The translations under genes were made by a program, and so were the position numbers. From NCBI GenBank assembly GCA_903970515.1, contig CAJCJA010000022.1, positions 86,983 through 150,982 on the forward strand: a stretch of 64,000 bases of DNA, written 5' to 3'. Positions 50,342 to 58,110 of this stretch are shown piece after piece (the stretch's first letter is position 1; each line of letters begins with the position of its first letter). The notes beneath the pieces were generated by a model. That model was not told the DNA's origin, did no database searches, and saw only the letters and a program-made list of their open reading frames with translations. This stretch comes from Candidatus Saccharibacteria bacterium CG_4_10_14_0_2_um_filter_52_9 (GTDB lineage Bacteria; Actinomycetota; Acidimicrobiia; Acidimicrobiales; RAAP-2).

Positions 50342-50667
50342 TGCTCAAGGCATTTCGCCGTTATCGTTTCATGTCCTTCGTCACGGGCACCACCTTGTTG
50401 ACGCTGTGCGTGACGTTGTTGTTGCACACGGTTGATCTCACGTTCTGGAAGAAGATCCATCTCTTCGTGGACGTCGTCGGCATCGGTCACGGCGTGGTGC
50501 TGTATCCCATCTATCTCGTGATGTCGTTCCAGCTCGCGCTCAAGGCCCGTCTCAATATTGGCTACGTGGTGCTGATGATGGGTGCGGGCTTCGTTCCCGG
50601 GCTCGCGTTTTACATGGAACATCGCATGCGATTAAAGCTCTATCCCCAAGGTCTTCCCGCCGCGTGA
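50341..50667 (+). CDS. DUF3817 integral membrane protein
   Basis: A protein of 108 residues with three hydrophobic helices. It has RYRFMSFVTGTTLLTLC at the start, VVGIGHGVVLYPIYLVM in the middle and GFVPGLAFYMEHRM near the end, the recognisable DUF3817 profile. Function unknown. Coupled to the preceding membrane protein (TGATG) and to the following GDPD gene (GTGA). Confidence 0.82.
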   Translation: MLKAFRRYRFMSFVTGTTLLTLCVTLLLHTVDLTFWKKIHLFVDVVGIGHGVVLYPIYLVMSFQLALKARLNIGYVVLMMGAGFVPGLAFYMEHRMRLKLYPQGLPAA

Positions 50668-51518
50668 GCGAGTGGACCTCGCGACGGGTCATTGCCTTCG
50701 CACACCAAGGGGGCGCCTTCGAGGGCCCCTCATCCACCCTCGCGGCGATTGGCGAGGCGCTTTCGAGCGGGGCGAGCGCCGTCGAACTTGACGTACACGC
50801 GACCAAGGATCGACGCATCGTGGTGTGTCACGACGAGAGCGTCGATCGCACGACGAATCACCACGGCGAGATCGCGTCGCTCACGTTGTCACAGTTGCGC
50901 GAGATGGATAACGCCTACTGGTGGATCCGGGGTGCGGCGGTGACGCCGGGCGAGGATCCCTCGCGGTACGTGCATCGCGGCAAGGCGCCCGTTGATCGTC
51001 ACTACGGAATCGCCACGCTCGAAGAGGTGAGCGAGGCGTTTCCGGGCGTGTTGTTGAACATGGACATCAAACGTACGGGCCCTGACGTCGAGCCCTACGA
51101 ACAATTGCTCGCTGACGAATTGCGACGTCTCGAACGCACGCGCAGCGTCATCGTCGCCTCGTTCCTCGACGTCGCGATACAGGCGTTTCGACGCATCGCC
51201 CCCGATGTCGCGACGTCCGCCGCGACCGACGAGACCGCCGCGTTCTTCTTTTCGATTCACGAAGGTGCGACCCCCATCGTCCCTCCGGTCGTGGCGTTCC
51301 AGGTCCCCGCGACCTTCGGTGACGTCACGGTCGTCGACGAGCTCTTCGTGCGCGAGGCGCACGCGAACGACGTCGCGGTACACGTGTGGACGATCAACGA
51401 CACCGACGAGATGGAGCGACTGGTCGACCTGGGGGTTGACGGCATCGTGAGTGACACCCCGACGACGTTGGCGCGGACCCTTCAACGAAAAGGATGCGCG
51501 TGGGACGGAAAACTGTAG
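50664..51518 (+). CDS. Glycerophosphodiester phosphodiesterase family protein
   Basis: A protein of 284 residues of the GDPD TIM barrel. The site reads FAHQGGAFEGPSSTLAAI, then AVELDVHATKDRRIVVCHDESVDRTTN. The catalytic His pair and the Glu/Asp of ELDV are kept, but the usual HRG is HQG and the usual ENT is SST. This variant is recurrent in actinobacteria. No signal peptide. It would split glycerophosphodiesters into glycerol 3-phosphate and alcohol. GTG start overlaps the DUF3817 gene. Confidence 0.83.
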   Translation: MSEWTSRRVIAFAHQGGAFEGPSSTLAAIGEALSSGASAVELDVHATKDRRIVVCHDESVDRTTNHHGEIASLTLSQLREMDNAYWWIRGAAVTPGEDPSRYVHRGKAPVDRHYGIATLEEVSEAFPGVLLNMDIKRTGPDVEPYEQLLADELRRLERTRSVIVASFLDVAIQAFRRIAPDVATSAATDETAAFFFSIHEGATPIVPPVVAFQVPATFGDVTVVDELFVREAHANDVAVHVWTINDTDEMERLVDLGVDGIVSDTPTTLARTLQRKGCAWDGKL

Positions 51519-51525
51519 GACGGCG

Positions 51526-51609
51526 TTAGCCGCGACCGCAGTTCGGCTTCTTGCCGTGGTTGGCCTTCTTCTTGGCCCGAAGTTTACGCTTCACCGTCCG
51601 CTTTGACAT
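51526..51609 (-). CDS. Ribosomal protein bL37 (27 aa)
   Basis: A 27-residue, highly basic protein: SKRTVKRKLRAKKKANHG then KKPNCGRG. It matches actinobacterial bL37, seen in mycobacterial 70S structures as a 24-residue peptide ending in KANHGKRPNA; the KANHGK(K/R)PN core is identical in kind. It binds 23S rRNA. It faces the rsmI gene, a 16S rRNA methyltransferase. The frame is short and easily missed. The ATG is preceded on its strand by AGGTG-like bases weakly; no other start is possible. Confidence 0.72.
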   Translation of the reverse strand: MSKRTVKRKLRAKKKANHGKKPNCGRG

Positions 51610-51662
51610 AGGTGACAATGTTAGTAGATGGGTGGCTCCATGAGCCAAACGAGGGGACGACG

Positions 51663-52532
51663 GTGCAAGATATCGAGCAGAACGAGGGCGTCGGAGAACT
51701 CGTCGTCATCGCGACGCCCCTCGGGAACTTGGGCGACATCTCTCGACGGGCCCTGCACTATCTCGAGATCGCCGACGTCGTCTACTGCGAGGACACGCGT
51801 CATTCCAACAAACTCTTCAGTGCCCACGGCATCGCGGTGCGCTCGCGATTGACGTCACTGCACGAGCACAACGAGGCCTCCCAGTGCGAGCACATCATCA
51901 CCCGCATTGGTGCGGGCGAGACGGTGGTACTGATCTCGGACGCGGGTACGCCGGGGATCAGCGATCCCGGGACGCGCGTCGTTGCCGCCGTCGCCGACGC
52001 GGGACTGAAGGTGACGACGGTGCCCGGCCCCTCCGCAGTGATCGCCGCGCTCACGTTGAGTGGTCTCGACACCGAACGCTTCGTCATGGAGGGTTTCGTG
52101 CCTCGTAAACATGGCGAACGCGAAGCGCTGTACGCGACGTGGGCGAAACAAGAGCGAACGATTGTGTTCTTTGAGTCGCCGCAACGTCTCGCGAGCACGC
52201 TGGGTGAACTCGCCCAGCACTTCGGGTCACGTCGCGTCGCCGTCGCCCGCGAGATGACCAAGCTGCACGAGGAGGTGCTTCGCGGGACCTTGGCGGAGGT
52301 GTCGTCGATAATTGCGTCGCGCGAGATCGTGGGTGAAGTCGTCGTCGTGCTCGAAGGCGTCGCCAACGTCGTCGAAGTTGATGACGCGACGATACGCGCC
52401 GCGTTGCGAGAACGATTGGGTGACGGTGCCAGTGTTCGAGACGCGGCGACGTTCGTCGCGCAGACCCTCGGCGCGTCGCGGCGTGTCACCTACGAGATCG
52501 CGTTGACGCTGCGGTCAGAAGCGGACAAGTGA
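51663..52532 (+). CDS. rsmI: 16S rRNA (cytidine-1402-2'-O)-methyltransferase RsmI
   Basis: A protein of 289 residues of the SPOUT-unrelated tetrapyrrole-methylase fold. It has LVVIATPLGNLGDISRRAL at the N terminus, VYCEDTRHSNKLF, SDAGTPGISDPG (the glycine-rich SAM loop), and FVPRKHGERE. It methylates the ribose of C1402 in 16S rRNA. The GTG at 51663 follows GAGGGGACG and is preferred over codons upstream that would crowd the divergent bL37 gene. First of the rsmI-metG-tatD run. Confidence 0.9.
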   Translation: MQDIEQNEGVGELVVIATPLGNLGDISRRALHYLEIADVVYCEDTRHSNKLFSAHGIAVRSRLTSLHEHNEASQCEHIITRIGAGETVVLISDAGTPGISDPGTRVVAAVADAGLKVTTVPGPSAVIAALTLSGLDTERFVMEGFVPRKHGEREALYATWAKQERTIVFFESPQRLASTLGELAQHFGSRRVAVAREMTKLHEEVLRGTLAEVSSIIASREIVGEVVVVLEGVANVVEVDDATIRAALRERLGDGASVRDAATFVAQTLGASRRVTYEIALTLRSEADK

Positions 52533-52549
52533 CTTAGTAGCCTGATTAG

Positions 52550-54079
52550 ATGGGTCGCTTCTACATCACCACCCCGATTTACTACACGAATGATGCTCCT
52601 CACGTCGGCAGCGCCTACTCGACGGTGAACGCCGACGCACTCGCGCGTTGGCACCGACTCATTGGCGACGAGACGAAGTTCCTCACGGGCACCGATGAGC
52701 ATGGTCAGAAAGTCGCCGATGCAGCCGCGAAGAACGATCACTCGCCCGCGGAGTGGGTCGAACAGACCTCCGAGAGATTCCGCGAAGCGTGGCGCACACT
52801 CAACATCAGCAACGACGACTTCATACGCACGACCGAAGCGCGTCACCACGAGAGCGTGCAGAAGTTCCTCAGCACGATCTACGAGAATGGCTACATCTAC
52901 AAGGACATCTACCAAGGTCTCTACTGCGTGAGTTGCGAGGACTACTACACCCCCGAGACTGCGGTTGACGGCAAATGTCCGATTCACGCACGAGCGCTCA
53001 TCGAGATGGAAGAGGAGAACTGGTTCTTCAAGTTGAGTGCGTTCGAAGATCGACTGCTCGAGTACTACGAACAACATCCCGGTTTCGTCACACCCGAGAC
53101 CAAGCGCAACGAGGCGCTGTCGTTCATCAAGGGCGGACTTCGCGACATCTCTATAACGCGCACGTCGATCACGTGGGGCGTGCGAGTGCCCTGGGACGAG
53201 GCGCACGTCTTTTACGTATGGTACGACGCATTGATCAATTACCTCACCGCGATTGGCTACGGGCGCGATGACGAAGAGGTGAGGAAGTGGTGGCCTTACT
53301 CGAATCACTTGATCGGTAAGGAGATCATCCGTTTTCACTGTGTCTGGTGGCCCGCGATGTGCATGGCCGCGAGACTCGAACCCCCGGCGCACGTGCACGT
53401 GCACGGTTGGCTCTTGATCGGGGGACAGAAGTTGTCGAAGACCATGGCCGCCGAGGGTGGCGTCAAACTGACCGACATCTCGCCCATCGTGCTCACGAAC
53501 GAGTTCGGGGTCGATCCCGTGCGGTACTACTTACTGCGCGAAACGTCACTCGGCAACGACGGCGAGTTTTCCCTCGAGGGGGTGACGCTGCGCTACAACA
53601 CCGACCTCGCGAACAACTTGGGTAACCTCGTCGCGCGAGTGTGCACGGTGGTGGAGTCCAAGTGTGGTGGCGAGGGACCCGCGGCGTCGCTCGATTCGGC
53701 TCTTCGACCTGCTGCCGAAAAGGCGATTCTCGACAACGTCGCCGCGTGGGAGAGGTTCAATCCACAAAGCGCCCTCGAAGCGACGTGGTCGCTGATCGGC
53801 GCGACGAACGCCTATCTCGAACAGCACGCGCCGTGGAAGATGGAGCCGGGCGAGGAGGTGCGCCGAGTAATTGGCGACGCTCTCGAAGCCATCCGCATCG
53901 TGGCGATGCTGGCGTCACCGGCGATGCCCTCGGTATGTGACGAGATCTGGCGAAGGATTGGTCTCGACGAGACGATTGGCAGTGCCACGTTCGAAGAGTC
54001 GACGCGCTGGGGACAGTACCAGCCCGCACGTCGCGTGCAGAAGGGCGAGCCACTCTTTCCGAGGATTCATACGAGCTGA
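52550..54079 (+). CDS. metG: Methionyl-tRNA synthetase
   Basis: A protein of 509 residues. The class I HIGH signature is APHVGSAYS and the KMSKS loop is GGQKLSKTM. The inserted zinc knuckle has CVSCEDYY with CPIH, and FYVWYDALINYLTA is the catalytic dimer segment. It charges tRNA with Met. Seventeen bases after rsmI, so leader regulation (T-box) is impossible unless upstream. One-base overlap with tatD. Confidence 0.95.
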   Translation: MGRFYITTPIYYTNDAPHVGSAYSTVNADALARWHRLIGDETKFLTGTDEHGQKVADAAAKNDHSPAEWVEQTSERFREAWRTLNISNDDFIRTTEARHHESVQKFLSTIYENGYIYKDIYQGLYCVSCEDYYTPETAVDGKCPIHARALIEMEEENWFFKLSAFEDRLLEYYEQHPGFVTPETKRNEALSFIKGGLRDISITRTSITWGVRVPWDEAHVFYVWYDALINYLTAIGYGRDDEEVRKWWPYSNHLIGKEIIRFHCVWWPAMCMAARLEPPAHVHVHGWLLIGGQKLSKTMAAEGGVKLTDISPIVLTNEFGVDPVRYYLLRETSLGNDGEFSLEGVTLRYNTDLANNLGNLVARVCTVVESKCGGEGPAASLDSALRPAAEKAILDNVAAWERFNPQSALEATWSLIGATNAYLEQHAPWKMEPGEEVRRVIGDALEAIRIVAMLASPAMPSVCDEIWRRIGLDETIGSATFEESTRWGQYQPARRVQKGEPLFPRIHTS

Positions 54080-54873
54080 TGTCGTACTGGACCGATGCCC
54101 ATTGTCATCTCCAAGATGAGTTTCTCACGAATGAGGATCACGTCGTCCAAAACGTGCGCGACACCCTGTCGCGCGCCTACGACGCGGGCGTCAATCGAGT
54201 CGTCGTGATCGGTACCGGTGCACAAACGTCGCGCGAGGCGCTGCTCGTCGCGAGCCTTGACGGGCCCGTCGAGATTTTCGCGACCGTTGGATTGCATCCG
54301 CACGCCGCCGAGGACGACATCGCACCCATTGTCGAGCTCGCCCGAGCCAAGCACGAAAAGCTCGTGGGCATTGGCGAATGCGGCCTCGACTACTTCTACG
54401 AACACTCCTCGCGCTCGTCACAACACCGCGCCTTTGCCGTGCAGATCGCGCTCGCGCACGAACTGGACCTGGCGTTGGTCATCCACGCACGTGACGCCTT
54501 CGACGACCTGTTTGGCATCCTTCAAAGCGAAGGCGTGCCCGCACGAACGGTGATTCACTGCTTCACCGGTGACGCGAGCGACGCTGAAGGGTGCTTGGCG
54601 TTGGGTTGTGACATCTCCTTTTCGGGCATCGTCACGTTTAAGAACGCCGAATCGTTGCGCGAGGCTGCTCGAATGGTTCCCCTCGAGCGGCTCCACGTCG
54701 AGACCGATAGTCCCTTCTTGGCGCCCGTGCCCTACCGTGGAAAGGCCAACGAACCCGCCCACGTCAGCGTGGTCGGCGAATTTCTGGCCGATCTGCGTGG
54801 TGACGACCTCGAAGCCTTTCGAGTGGCGACCGCGCGTAATACCGCACGATTATTCCAACTCAACGCCCAATAA
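54079..54873 (+). CDS. tatD: TatD family metal-dependent DNase
   Basis: A protein of 264 residues of the amidohydrolase-like TIM barrel. Metal ligands lie in WTDAHCHL, GIGECGLDYF, LVIHARDAFDD, VIHCFTGD and VETDSPFLAP. It acts as a 3'-5' exonuclease or D-aminoacyl hydrolase in the cytoplasm. The start overlaps the metG stop (TGATG), the order found in many bacteria. A 107-base gap follows. Confidence 0.93.
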   Translation: MSYWTDAHCHLQDEFLTNEDHVVQNVRDTLSRAYDAGVNRVVVIGTGAQTSREALLVASLDGPVEIFATVGLHPHAAEDDIAPIVELARAKHEKLVGIGECGLDYFYEHSSRSSQHRAFAVQIALAHELDLALVIHARDAFDDLFGILQSEGVPARTVIHCFTGDASDAEGCLALGCDISFSGIVTFKNAESLREAARMVPLERLHVETDSPFLAPVPYRGKANEPAHVSVVGEFLADLRGDDLEAFRVATARNTARLFQLNAQ

Positions 54874-54980
54874 CCCCCCAATTTCTTGAGAAAAAGGCGA
54901 GTTTTGGGAGTCGAATTGCCTTGGTCACACCCCTTGCCTAGCGTTGATGCGCAAGGAGTTCGCTTCAACTCGTAGTCCTG

Positions 54981-56129
54981 GTGGAGGATGGAACACTGAA
55001 GGCATCAATCCGGCGCACGCGTGGGCGTGTGCTGTCACTTTTCGCCGTGGGGGCCCTCATCGCAGGCCCCACGCTCGGCGTGGCGAGCCCAGGGGGCGCG
55101 ACGGGTCACGCACCCGTGCGTATGCCCAATGTCGTGGGTGAGACGCGTAGCCAGGTGTTTGCCGTCATGGCGGCTGACCAACTCTTCTTTGCGACGCACG
55201 GTCCAGGAAGCGCGAACGGCACCTGGACGGTGGTCGTCGCCCAGTCACCGGCCGCGGGGACGTTGGTGCCGTATCGCTCGACGGTGTCGCTCACGGTGAA
55301 GATCGACCTCGCTCATCAGCCCCGACCAGCACCGGTGCTCGTGGGTCTGACCCGTCCCCAGGTCTACAAGATCATGAGCGAGTACCAATTGTTCTTCACG
55401 ACGAGCGGGCCCGGGGCGTCCAACGGCACCTGGACCGAGGTCGTGTCCCAGTCGCCCGGGGCCGATGTCCTAGTCGCGTGGCACTCGACGATGCACTTGA
55501 TCGTGTCGCGCGCCGTCGTGCACGCGAAGCGGGCCGTGCCACGACTTATCGGCGCTTCTAAGGCGCAGGCGCTCGCGCTGCTGGCCCAAGCCCAGTTGGG
55601 CTACGCCGCCCAGGGCCTTGATGCGAAAAGCGGCACGTGGACGACCGTCACGCGACAGTCACCCGCGCCGGGTACCCAAGTCGACTGGCATTCGACGGTC
55701 GTGCTCGACGTCACGGGTCCGTCGCCCACGACCACGACGACCTCGACGACCACCACCTCGACGACGACGACCACGTATCCCGGTGAGACAACCACGACGA
55801 CGGCACCACCCGCGACGACGACCACCACCGTGAAGACCCCAACGACGACGACCACGCTCAAGCCCGCACCGAAGCCGTCCAAGTCGCGCGACTTTCGAAT
55901 CGGCATCGCCACCTGGTATTCGTACATTCCCGGACAGTGCGCCACGTGGTACCTCCCGCTCGGTACTCGTCTCGTCGTGCGAAATCTCGCGACCGGTCAC
56001 GCGATTGTTTGTCTGGTAACTGACCACGAGGCGTCCAAAGGTGACCACGTCGTCGACCTCTCCGAGACGCAATTCGCCGAGCTCGAACCCCTGTGGCGCG
56101 GGGTCATTCATGTCAAAGTTTCGTGGTGA
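54981..56129 (+). CDS. Secreted three-PASTA protein with C-terminal RlpA-like double-psi barrel
   Basis: A protein of 382 residues. A signal peptide (about 1-40) is followed by three PASTA-like repeats (about 47-113, 117-185, 188-255), each with the pattern PxxVGxxRxQVxxxMxxxxL then GTWTxVVxQSPxxGxxVxxxS. A Thr-rich linker (about 257-300) encoded by ACG/ACC repeats follows, then a C-terminal barrel GIATWYSYIPGQCATWYLP ... LVVRNLATGHAIVCLVTDHE ... VVDLSETQFAELEP. This last is of the RlpA/3D type, with the Asp of the VTD site and two cysteines. It would bind and cleave or remodel peptidoglycan outside the cell. GTG start; coupled to ksgA by GTGA. In mycobacteria this slot holds rpfB. Confidence 0.75.
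   Translation: MEDGTLKASIRRTRGRVLSLFAVGALIAGPTLGVASPGGATGHAPVRMPNVVGETRSQVFAVMAADQLFFATHGPGSANGTWTVVVAQSPAAGTLVPYRSTVSLTVKIDLAHQPRPAPVLVGLTRPQVYKIMSEYQLFFTTSGPGASNGTWTEVVSQSPGADVLVAWHSTMHLIVSRAVVHAKRAVPRLIGASKAQALALLAQAQLGYAAQGLDAKSGTWTTVTRQSPAPGTQVDWHSTVVLDVTGPSPTTTTTSTTTTSTTTTTYPGETTTTTAPPATTTTTVKTPTTTTTLKPAPKPSKSRDFRIGIATWYSYIPGQCATWYLPLGTRLVVRNLATGHAIVCLVTDHEASKGDHVVDLSETQFAELEPLWRGVIHVKVSW
55721..55860. repeat. ACG/ACC codon repeats encoding a Thr-rich linker
   Basis: Imperfect trinucleotide repeats of ACG and ACC, interrupted by tcg and ccc codons, encode the Thr-rich linker of the PASTA/RlpA-like protein. Similar tracts occur in the DD-carboxypeptidase (about 14435-14470 and 15300-15400) and in the membrane-anchored protein at 60.9-61.3 kb. 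They read as Thr or Ser codons in each case and lie in frame, so they are coding low complexity, not mobile or CRISPR repeats. Confidence 0.8.
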
Positions 56130-56941
56130 CCCATACCCGCACTGAGCTGAGCGCACTCTTAGCCAGTCACGGTCTCAAGCCCTCGCGCGCGCTCGGACAG
56201 AACTTCGTCGTCGATCCCAACACGGTTCGCCGGATCGCTCGCCTCGCGAAGGTTGGCACGGGCGACCTCGTCCTCGAGATTGGCGCCGGCTTGGGGTCCT
56301 TGACGTTGGCGTTGCTCGAGACGGGCGCCGAAGTGCACGCCATGGAGATCGACAAGTACTTACTCGAACCACTTCGCTCGATTGTCGAGTCCCGCGGGGC
56401 GATCGTGCATCACGCCAATGCCCTGGACGCCGCCTACGCGACGATCCTCGATGGGCGCGAAGCGGTGGTCGTGGCGAACTTGCCCTACAACGTCGCTACC
56501 CCCCTGGTGCTGCACTTGCTAGAAGCCGAGCCCTTAATCGTGCGCATGCTCGTCATGGTCCAACGCGAAGTCGGCGAACGTTTGGCGGCGCACGCGCGCG
56601 ACGATGCGTACGGCGCGGCGTCGCTTCGAGTGCAGTACTTCGCCGACGCCCGCGTCGTCGGCAAGGTGGGCCCTACCGTTTTCTTGCCGCGCCCGAACGT
56701 GGAATCGGCGCTCGTCGAGATCATCCGTCGTCCCCACGTGCGCATCGATCCACACGTGGTGAGCGAGTCCGACCTGTTCGAAGTGATCCGTACGTCGTTT
56801 TCGCAACGTCGAAAGATGTTGCGTCGTTCCCTCGCCGGGTGGGCGACCGAGGGGGTTTTTGAGCGAGCGGACGTGGCGGCGACGCGACGACCCGAGGAGT
56901 TGAGCATCGAAGAGTTCGCCCGCTTGGTGCAAAGTCGATGA
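56126..56941 (+). CDS. rsmA: 16S rRNA dimethyladenosine transferase RsmA/KsgA
   Basis: A protein of 271 residues. It has GLKPSRALGQNFVVDPNTVRRI, motif I EIGAGLGSLTLALLETG, ANLPYNVATPLVLHLL (the NLPY catalytic loop), and the late SFSQRRKMLRRSL. It N6-dimethylates two adenines near the 3' end of 16S rRNA. The GTG at 56126 overlaps the PASTA-protein stop (GTGA); a longer frame upstream runs inside that gene. Coupled to ispE by ATGA. Confidence 0.93.
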   Translation: MTHTRTELSALLASHGLKPSRALGQNFVVDPNTVRRIARLAKVGTGDLVLEIGAGLGSLTLALLETGAEVHAMEIDKYLLEPLRSIVESRGAIVHHANALDAAYATILDGREAVVVANLPYNVATPLVLHLLEAEPLIVRMLVMVQREVGERLAAHARDDAYGAASLRVQYFADARVVGKVGPTVFLPRPNVESALVEIIRRPHVRIDPHVVSESDLFEVIRTSFSQRRKMLRRSLAGWATEGVFERADVAATRRPEELSIEEFARLVQSR

Positions 56942-57687
56942 TCGCGTTGTTGGCGAACGCGAAGTTGACGTGGTTCTTGGAAATCACCGGCGTGCGCCGC
57001 GACGGCATGCACGAGATCCGCAGTGAGATGACGACAATTGACTTCGCGGATCGATTATCGATTGATCCAAACGACGACTACGTGAAGGTGACGGGCGACG
57101 GCGACGCCGTGCCCACCGACGAACGAAACTTGGTCGCAAGGGCGTTACGAGTCGTTGGACATCGAGCGGGCGTGACCATCGAAAAGCGGATTCCCACGGG
57201 CGGGGGCCTCGGCGGCGGAAGCGCCGACGCGGCGGCGATTCTTCGTTATTTCGGCGGCGTCGACGAGGAGAAGGCCTTGACGCTCGGCGGTGATGTGCCG
57301 TTCTGTCAGCTCGGTGGCCGCGCGATCGTCGAGGGCGTTGGCGAACGACTCACACCGCTCGCCTTCGAGCGTCGTGACGTCACGCTCGTGATGCCCGACT
57401 TCTCTCTCGACACGCGACGCTGTTATGAGGCCTACGACGAATTAGAAACCTCGGCGGGTAATTGTCGTGGGCGCAATCATCTCGAGAGCGCCGCCGTACT
57501 GGTGGAACCCAGACTCGGCACGATCCTTCAATGGTTGCGGGCGACCTACGGTGAGGAGGTTCAACTCGCCGGATCGGGATCGACGATGTTCATCCCCGGT
57601 CACCTGAGCAAAGAGCGAAGCGAATGGCGTGAGCCGGGACCAGAGGGTCCACTTCGCTTTCGAGGGTGCACTACGACGCCCGCCTAG
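56938..57687 (+). CDS. ispE: 4-diphosphocytidyl-2-C-methyl-D-erythritol kinase IspE
   Basis: A protein of 249 residues, shorter than the usual 280-310. GHMP-kinase motifs are intact: ANAKLTWFLEITGVRRDGMHE at the start, the ATP loop IPTGGGLGGGSADAAAIL, and the C-terminal VQLAGSGSTMFI. It phosphorylates CDP-methylerythritol in the non-mevalonate isoprenoid pathway. The ATGA overlap with ksgA marks an operon. The C-terminal tail after the last motif is brief and divergent, accounting for the shortness. Confidence 0.9.
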   Translation: MIALLANAKLTWFLEITGVRRDGMHEIRSEMTTIDFADRLSIDPNDDYVKVTGDGDAVPTDERNLVARALRVVGHRAGVTIEKRIPTGGGLGGGSADAAAILRYFGGVDEEKALTLGGDVPFCQLGGRAIVEGVGERLTPLAFERRDVTLVMPDFSLDTRRCYEAYDELETSAGNCRGRNHLESAAVLVEPRLGTILQWLRATYGEEVQLAGSGSTMFIPGHLSKERSEWREPGPEGPLRFRGCTTTPA

Positions 57688-57699
57688 CGTCAAAGGGAG

Positions 57700-57801
57700 T
57701 TATTTACCGGCGGCGCGACGCTGAAAGCGAGTTCGCTTCAGCATCTTCTTGTGCTTTTTCTTGCGCATGCGCTTGCGGCGCTTCTTGATTAGTGATCCCA
57801 T
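57700..57801 (-). CDS. Ribosomal protein bS22 (33 aa)
   Basis: A 33-residue basic protein: GSLIKKRRKRMRKKKHKK then MLKRTRFQRRAAGK. It corresponds closely to actinobacterial bS22, whose mycobacterial form begins MGSVIKKRRKRMSKKKHRK. It belongs to the AURKAIP1/COX24 type of small basic proteins and binds 16S rRNA in the 30S subunit. It starts at ATG 57801 and converges on ispE, with 12 bases between stops. Lies upstream of the redox cluster on the same strand. Confidence 0.85.
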   Translation of the reverse strand: MGSLIKKRRKRMRKKKHKKMLKRTRFQRRAAGK

Positions 57802-57870
57802 GGCTCGTAGAACCTTAGTGCAAGCGGGTCAATTACAACAAAACGAGTGTCGACACCAACGAGCCGCGAC

Positions 57871-58110
57871 TCATTTCTCGTTCAAACGTTGAATCCGAAG
57901 GGCCCGGCGAGGACAACCTCGCTCCGCGTAACGAGCCGACTGATAGACATCCGTGTCTCCCAGGGAGACGGGTTCGCTACGAATGATGGGATAACCCCAC
58001 TCGTCGATCTCGACGAGTTCGGGGGCGAGTTCGGCGCAGTGCCCAAACCCGTCACACAGGATTGGATTGACTTGCAAGATGAACAGCCCCGTGCGGCGCC
58101 TCACTCCCAT
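57871..58110 (-). CDS. Three-cysteine ferredoxin ([3Fe-4S] or [4Fe-4S] type)
   Basis: A protein of 79 residues with the single-cluster pattern: Cys19 and Cys25 in LCDGFGHCAELAP (C-x5-C), followed by ELVEIDEWGYPI, and Cys66-Pro67 in ERGCPRRAL. Three cysteines suit a [3Fe-4S] cluster of the sort that feeds P450s and oxidoreductases in actinobacteria. Start ATG has GGAGG upstream and overlaps the end of the NuoF-like gene by ten bases. It is the last gene of the redox cluster, probably the cytosolic electron carrier for it. Confidence 0.85.
   Translation of the reverse strand: MGVRRRTGLFILQVNPILCDGFGHCAELAPELVEIDEWGYPIIRSEPVSLGDTDVYQSARYAERGCPRRALRIQRLNEK

Noticed and set aside
54874..54980. 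ydaO-type c-di-AMP riboswitch upstream of the PASTA/RlpA-like gene
   Set aside because: Such switches precede rpf and wall genes in actinobacteria, but this gap of 107 bases is too short for the full aptamer and shows no matching pairing.
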